A DNA stretch of 6,271 nucleotides from Gemmatimonadota bacterium (GTDB lineage: Bacteria; Gemmatimonadota; Gemmatimonadetes; Gemmatimonadales; Gemmatimonadaceae): assembly GCA_031127185.1 (NCBI GenBank), contig JARIET010000175.1:1-6271 (forward strand), given 5' to 3'. The notes under the pieces are model-generated. The model was not told the DNA's origin. It did not search any database and was given only the letters and a program-made list of their open reading frames with translations. Both the position numbers and the translations under genes were made by a program. Below, one piece after another: positions 1 to 5,448 of the stretch. Numbering within the stretch: position 1 is the stretch's first letter; every line of letters starts with the position of its first letter.

Positions 1-4
1 TCCG

Positions 5-943
5 TTGGCGTCCGAGCCGTGCGTCGCCTACCTCTCGCACGCGGACTGCGGGCGACACGATACCGGCTGGAACCACCCGGAGCATGTTGGGCGGCTGCGC
101 GCGATTCCGCGCGCGCTTCGTGAAGACTTCGAGCTCTTTGGGCTCGTCCAACATCGCGAGGGGCGTCACGCCACTCCGGACGAACTCGCGCTAGCGCACG
201 AACCATCGTATGTGGCGATGGTGCGGTCCGTCGCCGAGAAGGGTGGGGGGCGACTCGATGCCGACACGGTGGAAAGCGAAGGGTCGTGGGACGCGGCGAC
301 GGCCTGCGCCGGCTGCGTGCTCGATGCCGTAGATCTCTCGCTGAGCGGCGAAGCGCTCCGAAGCTTTAGCGCTGTGCGCCCGCCGGGCCACCACGCATTG
401 CGCGGCAGTGGAATGGGATTCTGCCTCTTTGGAACCGTTGGCGTTGCGGCGCACTATGCGCGGCAGGTGAAGAAGTTGGATCGTGTGTTGATCGTGGATT
501 GGGACGTGCACCACGGCAACGGGACGCAGGCGCTGGTCGAGCACGATTCGGGCATTCATTTCGTCTCGATGCACCAGTGGCCCTGGTACCCGGGTACCGG
601 CGCGCACGACGACCGCGGCCCGCACAAGAATGTCTGGAATGTGCCGATGCCGGCCGCGCGTCCTCGCGAGGAGTACATGACTGCCCTACTCACCGCCGTG
701 GACGCGGCCACCGTTGGGTTCACTCCCGACCTGGTGATGATCTCGGCGGGGTTCGACTCGCTTGCTGGCGACCCGCTCGGCGGGTTTACGCTCGAACTCG
801 ATGACGTCACGCGGATGACTCGCGAGCTCGTGTCGCGCGCCGAGCAGTGGTCCGGCGGGCGCCTGGTGAGCGCGCTGGAGGGCGGTTACGCGCCGCAGCG
901 GCTGGGTGAGGCGGCGGTAACGCACCTCAGGGCGCTGTTGTAG
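5..943 (+). CDS. Histone deacetylase-family (class II-like) zinc amidohydrolase, start uncertain
   Basis: This is a member of the arginase/deacetylase fold family, which removes acetyl groups from acetyl-lysine or from small acetylated amines using a zinc ion. Counting from the TTG at position 5 (312 residues), the N-terminal family signature HDTGWNHPEHVGRLRAI is at 18-34. RPPGHH (125-130) carries the catalytic histidine pair H129/H130. DWDVHHGNGTQ (165-175) supplies zinc ligands D167 and H169, and SAGFD (247-251) supplies the third ligand D251. LEGGY (291-295) ends in the transition-state tyrosine Y295. HQWPWYPGTG (190-199) is typical of bacterial class II-type members. No signal peptide or membrane segment is visible, so it should be cytoplasmic. 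The length is normal for the family. The reading frame is open to the left edge, so the real start may be this TTG or a codon just outside. The substrate cannot be told from sequence: an AcuC-like protein deacetylase and an acetylpolyamine hydrolase are both possible. Confidence 0.93.
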   Translation: MASEPCVAYLSHADCGRHDTGWNHPEHVGRLRAIPRALREDFELFGLVQHREGRHATPDELALAHEPSYVAMVRSVAEKGGGRLDADTVESEGSWDAATACAGCVLDAVDLSLSGEALRSFSAVRPPGHHALRGSGMGFCLFGTVGVAAHYARQVKKLDRVLIVDWDVHHGNGTQALVEHDSGIHFVSMHQWPWYPGTGAHDDRGPHKNVWNVPMPAARPREEYMTALLTAVDAATVGFTPDLVMISAGFDSLAGDPLGGFTLELDDVTRMTRELVSRAEQWSGGRLVSALEGGYAPQRLGEAAVTHLRALL

Positions 944-956
944 CACTGGGCTTGAA

Positions 957-998
957 ATGGAAACGGGGCCGCGCCTGAAGCGCGAACCCCGGTTCCAT
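957..998. terminator. GC-rich hairpin between convergent genes, possible bidirectional terminator
   Basis: Arms at 957-968 (ATGGAAACGGGG) and 987-998 (CCCCGGTTCCAT) pair over 12 bp with a single A-G mismatch. A further GCGC/GCGC pairing inside (971-974 with 980-983) encloses a 5-base loop. It begins 14 bp after the deacetylase stop codon and lies about 180 bp beyond the stop of the convergent kinase, so it could end transcription from either side. No clear T-run follows on either strand, so it is not a textbook intrinsic terminator. It may instead protect RNA ends or act together with Rho. Confidence 0.55.
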
Positions 999-1010
999 CG
1001 CCAACTTGGT

Positions 1011-1042
1011 GACTGAAAAGTCAAAAGAAAGCTGCTTCAGTC
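1011..1042. repeat. Perfect 7-bp inverted repeat in the convergent gap
   Basis: GACTGAA at 1011-1017 is mirrored by TTCAGTC at 1036-1042, with an 18-base loop that is T-rich when read on the minus strand. It lies between the strong hairpin and the 3' end of the minus-strand kinase, so it could help end the kinase transcript. An 8-bp pair TTGGTGAC (1006-1013) and GTCACCAA (1105-1112) overlaps it on a longer scale. The rest of the gap, roughly 1045-1174, shows no gene with credible codon pattern or recognisable motifs. Confidence 0.35.
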
Positions 1043-1174
1043 GGCGATGCTGTGCAATGGCGGTGACTCGTTCGTGCTTGGTAGAGTGCAACCCGCCGAA
1101 ACGCGTCACCAATTCATCGCGGGTGCTACCGCGGTATTGCAGAGTTGCCGACGACGGGAGGACGGTGCTCCGCG

Positions 1175-3550
1175 CTACGGCCGCTCGGTGGACTCCAGCA
1201 GCGCCTTCCCGCGCGGATCGGCGCGCAGCTTGGCATAGCGGGGTGTCCTCCCGTAGTTGAGCAGCCACGGGTCGTGCTGCTCGACCGCCGCCTGCAGCGT
1301 CGCGAGCGCCGCCTCACGGTCGCCGAGTTCCATCAGCGTCGCCGCCACGATGCCAGCTGGCAGAATCCTTCCACCGTTCTGTCCGCGAAGCCCAGCGATG
1401 ATGGCGCGCGCGTCCTCGGCGCGCCCTCTGCGGGCGAGCGCGAACGCGTATACACCCTTAGCCTCGAACGCTCGCAGCCCCGGAAGCGACGCTGAAATCG
1501 CGCCGACGCGAATTGCCTCGTCGTGCTTGCCCGCGAATGAGAGGACTTGGGCGAGCGCGCTGAACCCGATTGCAAATGTGGTGTCGTTGGCCAGCACGGC
1601 TCGAATGCCTACCTCGGCCACGGCGTACTTGCCTTGCGCTAGCTCGGGGAAGTGCGCTGTCCGCATAATGAGTGAGCTCGGCTCCAAAACTCTGGCACGA
1701 TCGAGTGCTTCCTGCGCCTCGTCCAGCCGGCCGATGTGTGTCAGGAACAGGCCGTACCAGAATCGCGCAGTCGCTGACGTTGAATCCAGTTGAATCGCGT
1801 GCGCGAACTCCCCGGCGGCGTCGGCGTTTCGCCACTGGAATGCACTTGTGAATGCCTTCGCCGCCCATGCGTCGGCGATTGTCGAATCGACGGCCAGCGC
1901 GCGATCCGCCGCCGCTCGTGCAAGGGTCGCCAGAGAGTCGGTGTTGCCGTCGTCGTAGTAGGGCAGCGCGGCATACGCGAGTGCAGTGGCAGCGTGCGCG
2001 CGCCCGTACTTGGGGTCGCGAGTCACAGCCTGCTGAAAGAGCCCAATCGCCTGCCGAATTGCCGGCGCTGTGCGCCGATTCCAGAGATAGAGCCCTTGCA
2101 AATAGAGCGAATGTGCTTCGGGATCGGCCGTTTCCTGCCGTACCAATGCCCCGGTTGGCACCGTGGATAGGGTTGCCCGGAGTTGCGTCGCTACCGCGCG
2201 AGCGATCTTGTCCTGCAGCGCGAAGATGTCCTGCGCACTCTCGTCGTTCTTCTCGGACCAGAGCACCGAGCCGTCCTTGCCTGACACGAGCGTCACGGAG
2301 ACGCGCACCCGGTCCTTGTCGCGCTGCACATTGCCCTGCAGCACGGAGCCAACCGCGAGTTGCCCGGCGATCTCGCGGGCGTCCAGGCCGCGCGCTGCCA
2401 AGGCGCGCGCGCTGCCGCGACCAATCACGTGCAAGCCCGCCTTCGCCAACGCGCTTGTGATTTCCTCAGCGAGCCCTTCGCCGAAGTAGTTGTTGGTTGA
2501 GTCGCCAGAGAGATTGGCCAGCGGCATCACGGCGATTGACTTGTCGGCGGTTGCCGCCGTGCCTCCGCGCATCTGCGGAACTGCCCACACTGCGACCGCC
2601 ACGAGCAGCAGGGCAGCCACGACCAGCATTGCCGGCTTCATCCGTCCGCCGGTATGACCAGCGCTTGGCACAGCGCCGGTTGCGTGCCCGCCGCCTGGCG
2701 TCGACACCGTTTCGATTGATCGCAGCACGTCGTCAGCCGATGCTGGCCGATTCTCGGGCTGTTTCTCAAGACAGCGCATGACGAGCCCCGCGAGCGCCCC
2801 AGGCGTGTCCGGACGAAGGTCTCGTACCGGCTTCGGCGACTCGGCGAGGTGTGCGGCGAATACCCGCTGCGGAAGCGCATCGACAAACGGTGGTTTGCCG
2901 GTCAGGAGCTCGTAGGCCACGCAGCCAAACGCATAGAGGTCCACGCGATGATCGGCCGTCACGTCGCCCGCCACCTGCTCGGGCGCCATATAGGTCGGCG
3001 TGCCGATCGAGGTCCCCGCCTGCGTGAGTGTCATTCCCGGTGCCTGAGTGCGCGCCGCGGAGATGGCCTTGGCGATGCCGAAATCAGTGACGACCGCCGC
3101 GCCGTGCGAGAGCAGGATATTGTCGGGCTTGATGTCGCGGTGCACTACGCCGTGGGCGTGCGCATACGAGAGGGCGCGGGCCACATCGCGGAGCACGCTG
3201 ACACACTCGGCAATTGGCAACGGGCCGTCCTTCGTCAGCCGGGCTCGCAACGACTCGCCAGCGACAAACGGCATCGTGTAGTACGGAATGCCTTCCGTGT
3301 CGCCGGCGGAGAGCAGCGGAACGATGTTGGCTTGTTGCAGCGACGCGGCGAGTTGGATCTCGCGTTCGAATCGCTCGGCGCTTACGCCGGCGGCGAGCTC
3401 CGTCGTAAGGACCTTGACCACCACGTCGCGCCGGAGCCGCGTCTCGGTTGCCACAAAGACACGTGACATCCCGCCGCCGCCGAGTTCGCGCTCGAGCGTG
3501 TAGGCGGTGCCCAGTGTGGACTGAAGCTGGGCGCGCAGATCAGCGGTCAT
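1175..3550 (-). CDS. Membrane-anchored Ser/Thr protein kinase with FlgO/TolB-N-like domain and TPR tail
   Basis: This is a 791-residue PknB-type receptor-like kinase. The kinase domain spans about 17-280: glycine-rich loop LGGGGMSRV (23-31), ATP-binding K46, helix-C E64, catalytic HRDIKPDN (137-144; D139, K141, N144), DFG (156-158), threonines 174, 176 and 180 in the activation segment, GTPTYMAPE (183-191), and conserved D204 and R268. All key residues are present, so it should be active. A hydrophobic helix at about 306-325 follows, placing the kinase in the cytoplasm and the remainder outside. SIAVMPLANLSGD (338-350) opens a FlgO/TolB N-terminal-like domain running to about 460. TPR-like helical repeats fill about 475-770, ending in a YGRTPRYAKLRADPR (766-780) motif common at the end of such proteins. 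The ATG at 3550 gives the usual short lead before the kinase domain; no clear Shine-Dalgarno precedes it. It appears monocistronic, convergent with the deacetylase. The signal sensed and the substrates are unknown. Confidence 0.95.
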   Translation of the reverse strand: MTADLRAQLQSTLGTAYTLERELGGGGMSRVFVATETRLRRDVVVKVLTTELAAGVSAERFEREIQLAASLQQANIVPLLSAGDTEGIPYYTMPFVAGESLRARLTKDGPLPIAECVSVLRDVARALSYAHAHGVVHRDIKPDNILLSHGAAVVTDFGIAKAISAARTQAPGMTLTQAGTSIGTPTYMAPEQVAGDVTADHRVDLYAFGCVAYELLTGKPPFVDALPQRVFAAHLAESPKPVRDLRPDTPGALAGLVMRCLEKQPENRPASADDVLRSIETVSTPGGGHATGAVPSAGHTGGRMKPAMLVVAALLLVAVAVWAVPQMRGGTAATADKSIAVMPLANLSGDSTNNYFGEGLAEEITSALAKAGLHVIGRGSARALAARGLDAREIAGQLAVGSVLQGNVQRDKDRVRVSVTLVSGKDGSVLWSEKNDESAQDIFALQDKIARAVATQLRATLSTVPTGALVRQETADPEAHSLYLQGLYLWNRRTAPAIRQAIGLFQQAVTRDPKYGRAHAATALAYAALPYYDDGNTDSLATLARAAADRALAVDSTIADAWAAKAFTSAFQWRNADAAGEFAHAIQLDSTSATARFWYGLFLTHIGRLDEAQEALDRARVLEPSSLIMRTAHFPELAQGKYAVAEVGIRAVLANDTTFAIGFSALAQVLSFAGKHDEAIRVGAISASLPGLRAFEAKGVYAFALARRGRAEDARAIIAGLRGQNGGRILPAGIVAATLMELGDREAALATLQAAVEQHDPWLLNYGRTPRYAKLRADPRGKALLESTERP

Positions 3551-3622
3551 GTTCGGAGCGATTGTCCATAGCGACAGCGCAAAGCTACGGTCGGATTCGG
3601 CATGCGGCCAGCAAAGACGCCG

Positions 3623-3651
3623 TTGGCTCTCATCGCCGGAGCCTCAGCCAA
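3623..3651. repeat. Weak inverted repeat after the toxin gene, possible terminator
   Basis: TTGGCT at 3623-3628 pairs with AGCCAA at 3646-3651, directly beside the toxin stop codon. The loop is 17 bases, and GGCTC/GAGCC (3625-3629 with 3639-3643) offers an alternative shorter stem. No T-run follows. It may end the toxin-antitoxin transcript before the downstream minus-strand kinase, or may be chance. The remaining spacer, 3551-3622, must hold any separate kinase promoter, but I see no convincing -35/-10 pair there. Confidence 0.3.
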
Positions 3652-4026
3652 TCACTCTGCCAGCCGCAATCCCAGCGGGACAAACCGCCGGAAGTCATCC
3701 AGGTTCGTCGTGGCCAGCGTCGCACTGCTCTCAATGGCACACGCGGCGATGAGGCAATCTGGGAGCGACGACCGTCGCCGTCCCCCGGCGTTGAACAACA
3801 TCGCCGCATGCTCGGCGTGGGTTGCCGCAAGTGGCACCACGTCGGTCACAAGCTCACGTACCGCCTTACCGAGTCCGTACGGCAACGGGCCGCATTGAAA
3901 CTCGGCCCAGGCAATCGCACTCATCTGCACCGACGCACCCGTCATCACCCACATGCGCAGTTGCCGGTCTTCCGGCGATCCCCGTTCCAATGATCGAATG
4001 AGGAAGCTGGTGTCGAGGTGGATCAC
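3652..4026 (-). CDS. vapC: PIN-domain ribonuclease toxin, VapC-type
   Basis: This is a 124-residue PIN-domain protein, the normal size for VapC toxins, which are metal-dependent RNases usually cutting tRNA or rRNA. The acidic centre is visible: D5 in VIHLDTSFLI at the extreme N-terminus, E42 in SAIAWAEF, D90 in LPDCLIAA, and the C-terminal TTNLDDF (106-112), where N108 or D110/D111 takes the fourth place. An upstream ATG at 4083 in the same frame is possible, but the added residues do not resemble the family. I choose GTG at 4026, because it puts the first catalytic Asp at residue 5 and overlaps the antitoxin stop by four bases (GTGA), the usual coupling in these operons. There is no clear Shine-Dalgarno, in keeping with re-initiation by ribosomes finishing the antitoxin. 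The RNA target cannot be predicted. Confidence 0.87.
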   Translation of the reverse strand: MIHLDTSFLIRSLERGSPEDRQLRMWVMTGASVQMSAIAWAEFQCGPLPYGLGKAVRELVTDVVPLAATHAEHAAMLFNAGGRRRSSLPDCLIAACAIESSATLATTNLDDFRRFVPLGLRLAE

Positions 4027-4364
4027 TTGCGCCCACGTCGTGGGGTCTCTGCCACCCGCCGAACAGGGGCGGTGGTCCCCCAAATGCGTGCGATACGATC
4101 ATTGTCCTGACGCAGTTGTCGGGCCTCGAGCACCCAGGTGTCGGCCGCCTGTGGGCTCAGTGCGAGCTGTTTCTGCAGCCGGTCCAGTGCCGCCAGCCGC
4201 GGATCGGCGTCGCCGGTGCGTTCACTGCGTCCGGCGCGCCCGGCACGGTCGGCGACGTGGATCGCCTCGCGCAGTGCCGCGGACTTGGACACGCCCAGAC
4301 GACGCGCCATCGCCTCGAGGGTGCGCACGGTATCGGGGTCGAGCGAGTATGTCGCTTTGATCAT
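4023..4364 (-). CDS. vapB: Ribbon-helix-helix (CopG/MetJ-fold) antitoxin, VapB-type
   Basis: This 113-residue protein should bind and neutralise the PIN toxin and repress their shared promoter. Residues 1-36 match the ribbon-helix-helix pattern: a short beta strand (IKATYSL), helix one (DPDTVRTLEAMARRLG) and helix two starting at VSKSAALREAI. The rest (about 37-113) is charged and largely helical, with LSPQAADTWVLEARQLRQDN (69-88) as the likely toxin-binding segment and a basic tail rich in Arg. The reading frame stays open far upstream, antisense to the kinase, but family resemblance begins at MIKATYSL. The start is therefore ATG 4364, or possibly ATG 4376, four codons earlier and inside the operator palindrome. 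Neither has a visible Shine-Dalgarno. Its stop overlaps the toxin start. Autoregulation is expected for the family and supported by the repeated palindromes just upstream. Confidence 0.87.
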   Translation of the reverse strand: MIKATYSLDPDTVRTLEAMARRLGVSKSAALREAIHVADRAGRAGRSERTGDADPRLAALDRLQKQLALSPQAADTWVLEARQLRQDNDRIARIWGTTAPVRRVAETPRRGRK

Positions 4365-4366
4365 TG

Positions 4367-4405
4367 GTATGGCCATAGTAACGAAAAGTATGGCCATGGG
4401 CATAC
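4367..4405. promoter_or_regulatory. Putative antitoxin operators: palindromes repeated 21 bp apart
   Basis: GTATGGCCAT occurs twice in the same orientation, at 4367-4376 and 4388-4397, a 21-bp offset equal to two helical turns. The first copy contains a perfect 10-bp palindrome, TATGGCCATA (4368-4377). The second lies in an 18-bp imperfect palindrome, GTATGGCCATGGGCATAC (4388-4405), in which 8 of 9 base pairs are symmetric. Ribbon-helix-helix repressors bind as dimers to short palindromes, often in helically phased arrays. The sites cover the antitoxin's start region, where repressor binding would block transcription. They end 45 bp before the start of the divergent kinase. Confidence 0.65.
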
Positions 4406-4437
4406 GGGCGCAACGGTACGCCTTTCGACACCGACGG

Positions 4438-4443
4438 TAGATT
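4438..4443 (+). promoter_or_regulatory. Possible -10 element for a leaderless kinase-priA transcript
   Basis: TAGATT matches four of six bases of the TATAAT consensus. It ends six bases before the ATG at 4450, which would place the transcription start at or next to the start codon. The absence of any purine-rich ribosome-binding site upstream of this ATG agrees with a leaderless mRNA. No good -35 hexamer is visible at the right distance (4415-4420 reads GGTACG), so this is a tentative call. Confidence 0.3.
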
Positions 4444-4449
4444 CCCCTC

Positions 4450-5448
4450 ATGTTTTGCCCCGACTGCGGCACATGGAATCGGAGTGCAGCCAAACAGTGT
4501 GCCAAGTGCACCACGGATCTGCCGGAAGTCCGTGCGTCGCCCGAGGTACCTGACGCGCTGATCACGTCGCTGCGCCAGGCGATGGGCAACCGGTACCGCA
4601 TTGTCCGTCGGCTGGGCAGCGGCGGAATGGCAGACGTGTATGCCGCCGAACACGAGCAGCTTGGTCGCCCTATCGCGGTGAAGGTGATGCACACCCATCT
4701 CGCGCGCGATGGCGAAATGCGCGTGCGCTTCCGGCGCGAGGCCGAAGCGGCCAGCCGGCTGGTACACCCGCTGATTTGCACACCCTTGGATTATGGCGAG
4801 GTGGGCGAGGTGGTCTACCTCGTGCTCCCGTACCTTGGCGGCGGCTGCCTCGCGGATGAGCTGACGAAGCAGCGCACGATCAAGGTCGACAAGATCACGC
4901 GGGTCTGTGCACAAGTGGCAACCGCTCTCGACTACGCCCATCGGCAGGGCGTCGTGCATCGCGATGTGAAGCCCGACAACGTGCTCTTCGACGAGGACGG
5001 CAACGCGATTCTCACCGACTTCGGCATCGCCACGGCCCAGTTCCACGGTCGGCTCACCGCGGGCGGGCGCGCGATGGGCACACCGCACTACATGGCTCCC
5101 GAGCAGGCGATGGGAAAGACGCTGGACGGGCGCGCCGACTTGTATGCCGTTGGCGTGATGCTGTACGAATGTCTTGTCGGATTTCCCCCCTTCGACGGGC
5201 TCGACGGCTATTCGGTGGGCTACAAGCACGTCCACGAAAAGCCGGTGGCCATCACTGAAGTGGATTCGAACGTTCCCTCCGAGCTCGCGGCGATCGTGAT
5301 GAAATGCCTGGAGAAGGATCCCGGAGCGCGCCCGCAACGAGGGGTCGAGTTGGCCGACACGTTGCTCGCCTTTCTCTCGCAGTTCGGCGATTTCACGCCG
5401 TCGCACGTCCGCGCGGTCAACCCGGACGAAGGGTCCGCCAGGGCGTGA
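4450..5448 (+). CDS. Soluble Ser/Thr protein kinase with N-terminal zinc ribbon
   Basis: This is a 332-residue kinase. It opens with a CPDC...CAKC zinc ribbon (C3, C6, C17, C20), followed by a linker to about residue 48. The PknB-like catalytic domain spans about 49-310: glycine-rich loop LGSGGMADV (55-63), K78, helix-C E97, HRDVKPDN (170-177; D172, K174, N177), DFG (190-192), GTPHYMAPE (210-218), D230 and R294. All residues needed for phosphotransfer are present. No transmembrane helix or sensor domain follows; only about 20 residues remain, so it is probably cytoplasmic. The zinc ribbon could bind a partner or nucleic acid, but that is inference. The ATG at 4450 is chosen because the ribbon begins right after it; no Shine-Dalgarno is seen. 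The stop overlaps the priA start by four bases, so the kinase is the first gene of a coupled operon. The minus-strand frames opposite it are coding shadows. Confidence 0.95.
   Translation: MFCPDCGTWNRSAAKQCAKCTTDLPEVRASPEVPDALITSLRQAMGNRYRIVRRLGSGGMADVYAAEHEQLGRPIAVKVMHTHLARDGEMRVRFRREAEAASRLVHPLICTPLDYGEVGEVVYLVLPYLGGGCLADELTKQRTIKVDKITRVCAQVATALDYAHRQGVVHRDVKPDNVLFDEDGNAILTDFGIATAQFHGRLTAGGRAMGTPHYMAPEQAMGKTLDGRADLYAVGVMLYECLVGFPPFDGLDGYSVGYKHVHEKPVAITEVDSNVPSELAAIVMKCLEKDPGARPQRGVELADTLLAFLSQFGDFTPSHVRAVNPDEGSARA

Noticed and set aside
927..1268. Minus-strand 113-codon frame through the convergent gap
   Set aside because: It overlaps the 3' end of the large kinase in another frame and the deacetylase stop, its tail is made by the hairpin sequence, and no family motif is recognisable.
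1852..2460. Plus-strand 202-codon frame inside the large kinase gene
   Set aside because: Arg/Pro/Ala-rich shadow of the TPR and FlgO-like coding region, with no motifs.
2849..3466. Plus-strand 205-codon frame opposite the kinase domain
   Set aside because: Its sequence is the exact antisense of conserved kinase motifs, so the minus-strand gene explains it.
4033..4045. Small inverted repeat CCCAC/GTGGG near the toxin start
   Set aside because: It lies within the antitoxin coding sequence, has only five-base arms, and is easily chance at this GC content.
4365..4781. N-terminal extension of the antitoxin to the ATG at 4781
   Set aside because: The added residues are antisense to the kinase's zinc ribbon and glycine loop and do not resemble any antitoxin; the family match starts at 4364.
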